From Candidatus Aegiribacteria sp. (GTDB taxonomy: Bacteria > Fermentibacterota > Fermentibacteria > Fermentibacterales > Fermentibacteraceae): a stretch of DNA of 6,157 bases. The stretch lies in assembly GCA_021107345.1 (NCBI GenBank), contig JAIOSX010000172.1, positions 1 to 6,157 of the forward strand. Direction: 5' to 3'. Position 1 is the first letter of the stretch. Each line of letters starts with the position of its first letter. The notes beneath the pieces were generated by a model. The model did no database searches and had not been told where the DNA came from. It saw nothing but the letters and a program-made list of their open reading frames with translations. The translations under genes were made by a program, and so were the position numbers. Below are positions 1 through 5,813 of this stretch, piece after piece.

Positions 1-659
1 CGGAGGAGATAGCTCTGCTTCTTCCCTGTTTCATGAGACTTTCGATTCCGATAGTTGCCATTACCTGCTCCCGGGATTCTCTTCTTTCGAGGGCAGCCAA
101 TGTGGTTCTGCCCCTTCCTGACATGAAGGAAGCCTGCCCCTACGACCTTGCGCCCACTGCAAGTACGACCTCGATGATGGCACTGGGTGATGCCCTTGCA
201 ATGGCACTGCTTCAGATAAGGAACTTCTCCTCCGATGATTTTGCCCAGGTTCATCCGGGCGGAACACTTGGCAGAAAGCTTCTTACAAGGGTAAGCGATC
301 TGATGGTCTCCGATTACCTGCCGGAAATCAGTGAATCAGCACCCCTTACGGAAGCAATTGCGGTAATGACCGGTCACCGGGGGGTATGTTTCTCAACGGA
401 CTTGCAGAGAAAACTAAACGGGATTTTTGTTTACGGAGACCTTGGCAGACTCATGAAGAATCGCGCTAATGTGCTTGATCTGACACTTGGAGATGTACTT
501 ATCAGGAAACCCGCAACCTGCTGCGAAGATGAACTTGCCACCATTGCCGTTTCCAGAATGGAAGAACTCGGAATAACCTCCCTGGTGGTTATCGATCATG
601 ATCGTGTACCTGTGGGTATTCTCTATCTTCACGATGCCCTCCAGGCAGGTTTGAAATAA
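1..659 (+). CDS. kdsD: Arabinose-5-phosphate isomerase KdsD, 5'-truncated by window edge
   Basis: Cytoplasmic isomerase converting ribulose-5-phosphate to arabinose-5-phosphate, the first committed step towards Kdo of the LPS inner core. The first whole codon is at 3, and 218 residues are visible. The reading runs into the window edge with family-like sequence (EEIALLLP...), so the ATG at 33 is internal and roughly the first 110 residues of a ~325-residue protein are missing. Visible parts: the end of the SIS sugar-isomerase domain with EACPYDLAPTASTT and the HPGGTLGRKLL motif; its histidine (nt 252-254) aligns with the catalytic-candidate His193 of E. coli KdsD. Two CBS domains follow (about nt 290-470 and 480-650), the second ending in GILYLHDALQAG, a KdsD signature. 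In the first CBS domain the usual TDGDLRR reads VYGDLGR. The paralogue GutQ has the same architecture, but LPS-gene context favours KdsD. The stop is 7 nt before the acyltransferase gene, implying co-transcription. Confidence 0.93.
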   Translation, partial: EEIALLLPCFMRLSIPIVAITCSRDSLLSRAANVVLPLPDMKEACPYDLAPTASTTSMMALGDALAMALLQIRNFSSDDFAQVHPGGTLGRKLLTRVSDLMVSDYLPEISESAPLTEAIAVMTGHRGVCFSTDLQRKLNGIFVYGDLGRLMKNRANVLDLTLGDVLIRKPATCCEDELATIAVSRMEELGITSLVVIDHDRVPVGILYLHDALQAGLK

Positions 660-666
660 AGCGATA

Positions 667-1578
667 ATGGCATCCCGTCTCCCATTCCGCCGATTCAGGC
701 ATTCAATGCTTCTTCCTCTGGTTAAATTACTTGTATTCCTCGGGAGGGTTATGCCCAGAAAGCTTATCTGGGTGAATGCCTGTCTTTTCGGGTTAATCGC
801 CTCCCTGATTCCGGGCAGATCCCGCAGGATATTCAGAATAAATGAGAAACACATAATTCGTCCCTGCGGTTTGAAAGTACGGCTGAGTCATGTTTACAGG
901 TACATTATCTCTGGGATGACTGATTTCATCCATCTCAATTTTAGATCCGACGATGAGTTTCGCAGGGAAGTTGAAATTCGTGGAGAGGAACACATGGAGG
1001 CTGCGCTCTCCCTCGGCAAAGGAGTCATTGCTATAACAGCACACTACTCGGCATGGGAAATTATACCAAGAGCCGTTCAGCTTATGGGACATAAGATAGG
1101 TATAGTTACGAGAAAACTTGCCCATAAAGAAACGTCCGAGTATTTCAACAGCCTGAGAGCCCGCTACGGAACGGAACTTATCGACAGGGGAAGTGGTATT
1201 GCAAGGCTTATGAGGGTGTTGCGTGATAATACCGCTGTGGGTATTTTGATAGATCAGGATACGATGGGGGTGGAAAGCGATTTTGTCGATTTCATGGGTC
1301 TCCCGGCCAGAACGCCTGTTGGTCCATCGCAGCTGGCCCTGAGGTTTGGAATTCCTGTTCTTACACTGCATATATCGAGAGGGGAAAACGGGAAATATAC
1401 GCTTCATATCGATGAGCCTCTGAACCTGTCGGAGTATGAAGGAGACAAAGGTTATATTAAGCTTACAGCCGATCTTACCGGAAGGATTGAGGAGTGGATA
1501 CGTGAAGATCCCGAACAATGGGTCTGGATTCATGAGCGCTGGGCTCGCCGTCCTGGCTTTGCTCCTGGCCTGCGGTAG
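667..1578 (+). CDS. LpxL/HtrB-family lipid A (Kdo2-lipid IVA) acyltransferase
   Basis: Predicted inner-membrane acyltransferase that moves an acyl chain from acyl-ACP to lipid A precursor (Lip_A_acyltrans family). At 303 residues it has the normal family length. Residues 14-50 are mostly hydrophobic with basic breaks, as expected for the N-terminal membrane anchor. The catalytic HX4(D/E) motif is HYSAWE at 126-131; the family more often has HFGNWE, so H and E are kept but the middle differs. The second block, DQD (196-198) followed by VDFMGLPARTPVG, and the C-terminal WVWIHERW (285-292) are also typical. Chain specificity (LpxL, LpxM or LpxP type, or another glycolipid) cannot be read from sequence, so no symbol is given. 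No clear Shine-Dalgarno site precedes ATG 667, so coupling to kdsD 7 nt upstream is likely; ATG 706 is an alternative start. The 3' end overlaps the LptC-like gene. Confidence 0.9.
   Translation: MASRLPFRRFRHSMLLPLVKLLVFLGRVMPRKLIWVNACLFGLIASLIPGRSRRIFRINEKHIIRPCGLKVRLSHVYRYIISGMTDFIHLNFRSDDEFRREVEIRGEEHMEAALSLGKGVIAITAHYSAWEIIPRAVQLMGHKIGIVTRKLAHKETSEYFNSLRARYGTELIDRGSGIARLMRVLRDNTAVGILIDQDTMGVESDFVDFMGLPARTPVGPSQLALRFGIPVLTLHISRGENGKYTLHIDEPLNLSEYEGDKGYIKLTADLTGRIEEWIREDPEQWVWIHERWARRPGFAPGLR
1489..1494 (+). promoter_or_regulatory. Ribosome-binding site supporting the GTG start of lptC
   Basis: GAGGAG lies inside the acyltransferase reading frame, 7 nt before GTG 1502. It decides in favour of 1502 over ATG 1532, which has only a weak GGGT upstream. 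The same bases encode Glu-Glu of the acyltransferase, so the match could be coincidental. Confidence 0.5.
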
Positions 1579-2071
1579 TTCAGATACCGTAGACATGGAC
1601 CCCGACCGGGAGCCGATACAGATCGTTGAGGATTTCACCCTGGTGCAATCTCTGGAAGGTAACCGCTCCTGGCGTCTTGTAAGCGAATTGGCCGTTTATA
1701 CTGAAGGTGACAGTTTGCTGCTTCTCTTCGATATTGATCTGACTTTCTTTGAAGAGGATATTCCAACAACGATTCTAAAAGGTGATTCTGGGCTGGTTGA
1801 ACTTCAATCAGGCCTCATGAGAATCTGGGACAATGTTATCGCTGAAACTGACGATGGCAGGTATCTGGAAACGCAGGAGATTATCTGGAATGATGAAATG
1901 GAGATTTTCCACAGTGACTGCCTTGTGGTACTGACCATTCCGGATTCAGCAGGACAGACAGTGCTTTCCGGGAGAGGTGTTGATCTTGATACTGGTCTCG
2001 GAGCGGTTGAGGGCGTTGATATTGAAGAGGAGTTCACTGCTGTGTACTCCGGGACTCTGGATCTTGAATAG
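1502..2071 (+). CDS. lptC: LptC-like LPS export lipoprotein
   Basis: Predicted LptC/YrbK-family component that passes LPS from the LptBFG extractor to LptA at the periplasmic face of the inner membrane. The start is uncertain. GTG 1502 has a GAGGAG site 7 nt upstream and gives a 189-residue product (E. coli LptC is 191) with Lys at position 2. ATG 1532 gives 179 residues but a signal sequence with no basic residue and only a weak ribosome site. Either way a hydrophobic stretch ends in LLLAC, a lipobox-like cleavage site, so the protein is probably a lipoprotein rather than anchored by a plain transmembrane helix as in E. coli. The body shows the expected beta-rich pattern: WRLVSELAVYTEGD, a GDSGLVEL segment, the WDNVIAETDDGRYLETQEIIW block, and VLSGRGVDLDTGLG near the end, equivalent to the 'G.G...D..l' ending of LptC proteins. 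It overlaps the acyltransferase gene by 77 nt and lptA by about 50 nt. Family assignment rests on pattern plus position before lptA-lptB. Confidence 0.82.
   Translation: MKIPNNGSGFMSAGLAVLALLLACGSSDTVDMDPDREPIQIVEDFTLVQSLEGNRSWRLVSELAVYTEGDSLLLLFDIDLTFFEEDIPTTILKGDSGLVELQSGLMRIWDNVIAETDDGRYLETQEIIWNDEMEIFHSDCLVVLTIPDSAGQTVLSGRGVDLDTGLGAVEGVDIEEEFTAVYSGTLDLE
2009..2013 (+). promoter_or_regulatory. Ribosome-binding site supporting the TTG start of lptA
   Basis: GAGGG lies inside the lptC reading frame, 8 nt before TTG 2022. With the Lys-Arg that follows the start it favours 2022 over TTG 2064, whose best upstream element is GGGA at 2051-2054 with 9 nt spacing. Confidence 0.45.
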
Positions 2072-3119
2072 CTTACTAATTGTATTCTGCTCGTTGCTGG
2101 TGGCAGGTGCAGGGGTTTTCACAACAACAGCGGACAGGGCGGTGAGCAGGGATACGGATTCTGCAGAACTGGTAATAGACCTTTTCGGCAATGTTGTGGT
2201 CACCGATGGAGAAGTCACAGTAACTTCCGACAGTGGAACCGTCTGGCAGGAATCCGGCAACGCGATATTCTACAGCAATGTTACCGTTGAAGCTGATACC
2301 CTTACAGGAACTTCCCACTACCTTGAGTATCTTAAGGAAGCGGGAATGATAACTATGACCGGCAGCGTTATACTTACCGATGGCGAAACGGTTCTGGAGG
2401 CCGGAGAAGTGGTGTATTTTCGGGAATCGGGTAAGGCGACCGCAAGGGAGAATGTTATCATGACCGGCCCCCGCATAGGAAGGGTTGAGGGACAGTACGC
2501 TCTTTATGACAGAGACAGAGGCAGCCTTTTCATAACTGTTGATCCCGTTCTCAGGAGGATTGAGGGTGACGACAGTCTGATAGTTATCGCTGACAGGCTG
2601 GAGTTCTTTCCCGATGAAAACCAGGCGGAGGCTCAGGGAAACGCTTCGGTTTCCATGCCCGGTATGGATTTCTATTCCACCTCCGAATATCTGAGATACT
2701 TCGGCAATGAGGACAGATTCGAGCTTTTCGGTTCACCTGTGCTCGAGTCGGAGGATAGTGAAATATCTGGAGATTGGATGGAGATTCTTCTGGAATCCTC
2801 GGGTGATCCCCGTTCCGTTAGAATAGAAGGTGGAGCCACAGGCTATTTTCTTGATACCGGTGTTGAACCCCCTGCTGAAACATGGTTCTCATCGGAAAGG
2901 GCTTTTTTCGCATTCGAGAACGGTGAACCTGATTCCGTATCACTTGCAGGTTCAGCAACGCTCCGGATGAAATCCGGGGGCTCAGCCGCCTCAAGAAATG
3001 AAATGAATACCGTCAGGGGCAACAGTCTTCGCATCAGTTTTGAAAACGGTGAGGTCGTGGAAGTCAACGTGTCGGGCCATGTGACCGGAACGTACAGCTA
3101 TCTCGGAGGTAATCCATGA
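2022..3119 (+). CDS. lptA: Long LptA/OstA-like periplasmic LPS transport protein
   Basis: Predicted periplasmic bridge protein binding the acyl chains of LPS between LptC and the outer-membrane LptDE. No ATG fits the N-terminus. TTG 2022 has GAGGG 8 nt upstream and gives MKRSS followed by a hydrophobic segment (about residues 12-32), a good export signal or membrane anchor; TTG 2064 is an alternative that loses the basic residues. From 2022 the protein has 365 residues, against 185 in E. coli LptA. The mature part is made of short alternating beta-type segments in OstA style: GNVVVTDGEVTVTSDSG, then MTGSVILTDGETVLEAGEVVYF, then a block with DRLEFFPDENQAEAQGNASV, then RFELFGSPVLESEDSEISGDWMEI, and a similar C-terminal pattern to about residue 358. 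It carries no outer-membrane barrel, so it is not LptD. The stop overlaps the lptB start as ATGA. Function is inferred from fold pattern and operon position. Confidence 0.83.
   Translation: MKRSSLLCTPGLWILNSLLIVFCSLLVAGAGVFTTTADRAVSRDTDSAELVIDLFGNVVVTDGEVTVTSDSGTVWQESGNAIFYSNVTVEADTLTGTSHYLEYLKEAGMITMTGSVILTDGETVLEAGEVVYFRESGKATARENVIMTGPRIGRVEGQYALYDRDRGSLFITVDPVLRRIEGDDSLIVIADRLEFFPDENQAEAQGNASVSMPGMDFYSTSEYLRYFGNEDRFELFGSPVLESEDSEISGDWMEILLESSGDPRSVRIEGGATGYFLDTGVEPPAETWFSSERAFFAFENGEPDSVSLAGSATLRMKSGGSAASRNEMNTVRGNSLRISFENGEVVEVNVSGHVTGTYSYLGGNP
3105..3110 (+). promoter_or_regulatory. Strong ribosome-binding site of lptB
   Basis: GGAGGT lies 5 nt before ATG 3116, within the last codons of lptA. 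This is the best Shine-Dalgarno match in the window; it fixes the ATGA-overlap start and suggests LptB is translated efficiently, not only by re-initiation. Confidence 0.75.
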
Positions 3120-3868
3120 TCGCGAGCAAGATGAATGAAATAGATCCGGAGGTTCTGAGAACGGACAAACTGGTTAAGAGGTACAGGAAACGGGCTGTGG
3201 TCAACGGAGTGTCTCTCTCTGTGTCGAGGGGTGAGATAGTCGGGCTGCTCGGTCCTAATGGTGCTGGAAAGACCACTACTTTCAATCAGATAGTAGGGTT
3301 CATCAGGCCGGATTCAGGTGATGTGTTCATGGATGACATCAATTTGACCCATCTGCCAATGTATAGAAGATGCAGGCTGGGGATAGGCTACCTTCCCCAG
3401 GAATCAAGTGTGTTCAGAAGAATGACAGTTGCTGACAATCTCATGAGTATCCTGGAAACAACCGGACTCAGAAAGAGGGAGAGGAAGAAGAGGCAGGCAC
3501 AGCTTCTTGCCGATCTGGGAATTGAAAAGGTTGCTGATCAGAAGGCCTACACCCTGTCAGGAGGAGAGAGAAGAAGGGTTGAGATAGCAAGGGCTCTCGT
3601 GACAGATCCCGCATTCCTTCTCCTTGATGAACCATTTGCGGGTATTGATCCCATAGCTGTTGATGATATCCAGGGTATAGTAAGGGAGCTTAAGTCAAGA
3701 GGGCTTGGTATTCTCATTACCGACCATAACGTAAGGGAAACTCTTGAGATCACCGACAGGGCATATATCATGTACGATGGTAAGATACTGATATCCGGAT
3801 CAGCCCAGGAGCTTGCCGAAAACCCCGAAGCCCGTTCTATCTACCTTGGTGAAGGGTTCAGGCTGTAG
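3116..3868 (+). CDS. lptB: LPS export ABC transporter ATP-binding protein LptB
   Basis: Cytoplasmic ATPase that, with membrane partners LptF and LptG (not in this window), drives LPS extraction from the inner membrane. The 250 residues hold a complete nucleotide-binding domain: Walker A GPNGAGKTT at 46-54, Q-loop Gln95 in GYLPQESSVFRRMTV, ABC signature LSGGE at 147-151, Walker B LLLDEP at 168-173 with catalytic Glu172, and switch His204 in ITDHNVRETL. The C-terminus YLGEGFRL is nearly identical to the LptB-specific ending YLGEDFRL of E. coli, which separates it from other branched-chain or LivF-like ATPases. Start ATG 3116 overlaps the lptA stop by 4 nt (ATGA) and has a strong GGAGGT 5 nt upstream; ATG 3131 is less likely. 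A very basic stretch RKRERKKR (119-126) lies in the helical region. Nothing is missing, so the protein should be active. Confidence 0.96.
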   Translation: MIASKMNEIDPEVLRTDKLVKRYRKRAVVNGVSLSVSRGEIVGLLGPNGAGKTTTFNQIVGFIRPDSGDVFMDDINLTHLPMYRRCRLGIGYLPQESSVFRRMTVADNLMSILETTGLRKRERKKRQAQLLADLGIEKVADQKAYTLSGGERRRVEIARALVTDPAFLLLDEPFAGIDPIAVDDIQGIVRELKSRGLGILITDHNVRETLEITDRAYIMYDGKILISGSAQELAENPEARSIYLGEGFRL

Positions 3869-3869
3869 T

Positions 3870-5309
3870 ATGCCGGATTTAAGGTTCAATCAGAATCTCC
3901 GAATGGTGCAGACCCAGAAACTTGCGCTTACACAGAAGATAAGGCAGGCTCTTGAGATTCTTCAGATTCCCTCTCTGGATCTCGATAACCGTATCAAACA
4001 GGAGCTTCAGGATAATCCTCTTCTTGAACAAAAGGGGTCTGAAAACAGGGAAGAGGACGAAAAAGGTGACAGTGATGAAAACCGTGAAAGTGAAAATTCG
4101 TGGGATGAGGAACCCTCCAGAAGCGACAGCACCGAGGTTGATACACTGGATATCCTGAAAAAGCTGGATGAGCATTCAGGGGGCAGCTATGCGGATTCGT
4201 ATCGCGGTGACGAAGATCCCTGGATGCCTGAACCTCCCAGTGAGCCAACGCTATACGAGTATCTTCTTGTTCAGGTCTGGTCGCTGATGCTTCCCGATGA
4301 TCTGGAGGAAGCTGTAGTTTATGTGATCTATTCTCTCAACAGGCACGGGCTGCTTTCCCTGCCGGTCCATGAACTGCAGTCTGCCTGGGAAGGTGACCCC
4401 GATCTCCTTCTTGAGGCTCTCGGAATTGTCCGGACTCTGGAACCTACAGGTATAGGCGCGCTGAGTGCGAGTGGCGCACTCGAAATGCAGCTGGAGAAAC
4501 TGGGATACGATTATGACAGTCTTGAATACAGGATTGTAAGTGAACATTTCAATGAGCTTGCAGAGAGAAAGATCAAGACCATAGCATCGGTCGAAAAAGT
4601 ATCGCCCCACAAGGTTCAGGAAGCTATTGACAGGATATCCATTCTTAAACCGTGGCCGGGCAACGAATTCTCATCTTCGAAAAATACCGCTGTAATACCT
4701 GACATTATTATCTTCAAAATAGACGACCATTTCGAGGCAGTTCTGAATGACAACAGGTTCCCACACCTGATGATATCAGCACGTAACAGGCGTATCCTTG
4801 AATCCCCCGATACATCACCGAAGGAGAGGGAATACGTCAAGAAGAAGTTTCAGAAGGCTTCGTGGTTCATTAAGGCGATAAGGCAGCGTCAGGAAACCGT
4901 AACAAGGATAGGTGAATTCCTCGCTGAGTATCAGAGGGGCTTTTTCGATCACGGAATAGAAGGGCTGCGGCCCCTTACACTTCAAATGGTTGCCGATGTC
5001 CTCGGGTATAATCAGTCCACCATCAGCAGAGCTATCAATGGCAAATACGTTCAGTCCCCGGGTGGGATTCACGAGATGAGATTCTTCTTCAGCAGGGCTC
5101 TTCCCGGCGATGGAGGAGAAATATCCAGCAGAACGGTGAAGGATGAACTGAGGAAACTCATAGAATCGGAGGACAAGCTCAAACCTTTGTCCGATGCGAA
5201 GCTTGTTCAGGTACTGGAAGAAGCAGGAATGGAAGTGAAAAGGCGGACGGTGGCTAATTACCGGGCGGAAATGAATATACATTCGGCAAGTAAACGGAAG
5301 AGATACTAA
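3870..5309 (+). CDS. rpoN: RNA polymerase sigma-54 factor RpoN
   Basis: Alternative sigma factor directing RNA polymerase to -24/-12 promoters that need AAA+ activators. ATG 3870 lies 1 nt after the lptB stop with AGG 7 nt upstream; it gives 479 residues, normal for the family. Region I (about 1-53) contains QKLALTQKIRQALEILQ and ends in NPLLE. Region II (about 54-125) is strongly acidic, rich in E, D and S. The core-binding domain includes EPTGIGALSASGALEMQL (191-208) and PWPGNEF (261-267). The DNA-binding part has a helix-turn-helix at about 370-391 with STISRAINGKYVQSPGG, and the RpoN box KRRTVANYR at 457-465, where the consensus is ARRTVAKYR. Region I has Gln22 where most family members have Pro (MTPQL), and about 14 extra residues precede the usual Q-rich start. 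All domains are present, so it is probably functional. The lptB-rpoN order is the proteobacterial one. Confidence 0.95.
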   Translation: MPDLRFNQNLRMVQTQKLALTQKIRQALEILQIPSLDLDNRIKQELQDNPLLEQKGSENREEDEKGDSDENRESENSWDEEPSRSDSTEVDTLDILKKLDEHSGGSYADSYRGDEDPWMPEPPSEPTLYEYLLVQVWSLMLPDDLEEAVVYVIYSLNRHGLLSLPVHELQSAWEGDPDLLLEALGIVRTLEPTGIGALSASGALEMQLEKLGYDYDSLEYRIVSEHFNELAERKIKTIASVEKVSPHKVQEAIDRISILKPWPGNEFSSSKNTAVIPDIIIFKIDDHFEAVLNDNRFPHLMISARNRRILESPDTSPKEREYVKKKFQKASWFIKAIRQRQETVTRIGEFLAEYQRGFFDHGIEGLRPLTLQMVADVLGYNQSTISRAINGKYVQSPGGIHEMRFFFSRALPGDGGEISSRTVKDELRKLIESEDKLKPLSDAKLVQVLEEAGMEVKRRTVANYRAEMNIHSASKRKRY

Positions 5310-5310
5310 A

Positions 5311-5316
5311 AGGCGG
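5311..5316 (+). promoter_or_regulatory. Ribosome-binding site of the adenosine-kinase-family gene
   Basis: AGGCGG lies 5 nt before ATG 5322, in the 12-nt gap after the rpoN stop. It is a one-mismatch version of AGGAGG and supports this ATG as the start. Confidence 0.6.
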
Positions 5317-5321
5317 TACCG

Positions 5322-5813
5322 ATGGACAAACCCGTAATTGAACTGGTAGAGCTTGATTTTCCTGAAGGCTGCAATATTATTCTAGGACAGTCCCATTTCA
5401 TCAAAACAGTTGAAGATGTATACGAAGCTGTATCCGGCACGGTTCCAGGTGCCCGATTCGGACTCGCATTCTCAGAGGCATCCGGCCCAAGGCTTGTAAG
5501 AAGTGACGGAACAGACCTTGAGTTGAGATTAATAGCCGAGAAGAACATCCTGAAACTCCAATGCGGCCACGTGTTCATGATAGTGCTCAGCGGGGTTTTC
5601 CCTATACAGATTCTGAATCAGGTGAAAGCTGTTCCCGAGGTTTGCAGGATCTTCTGCGCCACCGCAAATCCCGTGCAGGTTATCGTGGGGCGTTCGGATC
5701 AGGGAGGCGGCATCATGGGCGTTATCGACGGTGAACCCCCCTTTGCCGTTGAGATCGAAGAGGATATCGAGAATCGCATAGAACTTCTGAAAAGAATAGG
5801 ATATAAAAGATAG
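5322..5813 (+). CDS. Adenosine-specific kinase family protein (DUF355, PF04008)
   Basis: The 163 residues match the adenosine-specific kinase family end to end: NIILGQSHFIKTVEDVYEA (18-36), GARFGLAFSEASGPRLVR (43-60), a conserved GH in the middle (82-83), VPEVCRIFCATANPVQVIV (104-122), GGGIMGVIDGEPP (128-140) and the C-terminal RIGYKR. Length fits the usual ~165. The family is named for archaeal members reported to bind or phosphorylate adenosine; the physiological reaction is not well established and no classical ATP-binding motif is visible, so substrate and activity are carried over from the family name only. The protein looks cytoplasmic, with no signal or membrane segment. ATG 5322 has AGGCGG 5 nt upstream and lies 12 nt after the rpoN stop, so it is probably the last gene of the operon. 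Nothing in the sequence shows a link to sigma-54 or LPS beyond position. Confidence 0.92.
   Translation: MDKPVIELVELDFPEGCNIILGQSHFIKTVEDVYEAVSGTVPGARFGLAFSEASGPRLVRSDGTDLELRLIAEKNILKLQCGHVFMIVLSGVFPIQILNQVKAVPEVCRIFCATANPVQVIVGRSDQGGGIMGVIDGEPPFAVEIEEDIENRIELLKRIGYKR

Noticed and set aside
181..230. TGGCAC sequences in kdsD as possible sigma-54 -24 elements
   Set aside because: Neither is followed at the required spacing by a TTGC-type -12 element, and both lie inside coding sequence.
414..854. Minus-strand open frame of 146 residues spanning the kdsD/lpxL junction
   Set aside because: It covers the second CBS domain and the acyltransferase N-terminus, both supported on the plus strand; its composition is not protein-family-like.
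793..1638. Long minus-strand open frame (281 residues) opposite the acyltransferase
   Set aside because: It lies opposite a gene with clear catalytic motifs, runs past its end, and its translation shows no recognisable domain; it is a shadow of the plus-strand gene.
4251..4610. Minus-strand open frame inside rpoN, and similar ones at 3879-4175 and 4815-5282
   Set aside because: All lie opposite conserved RpoN regions (region I, core-binding, DNA-binding domain) and match nothing I recognise.
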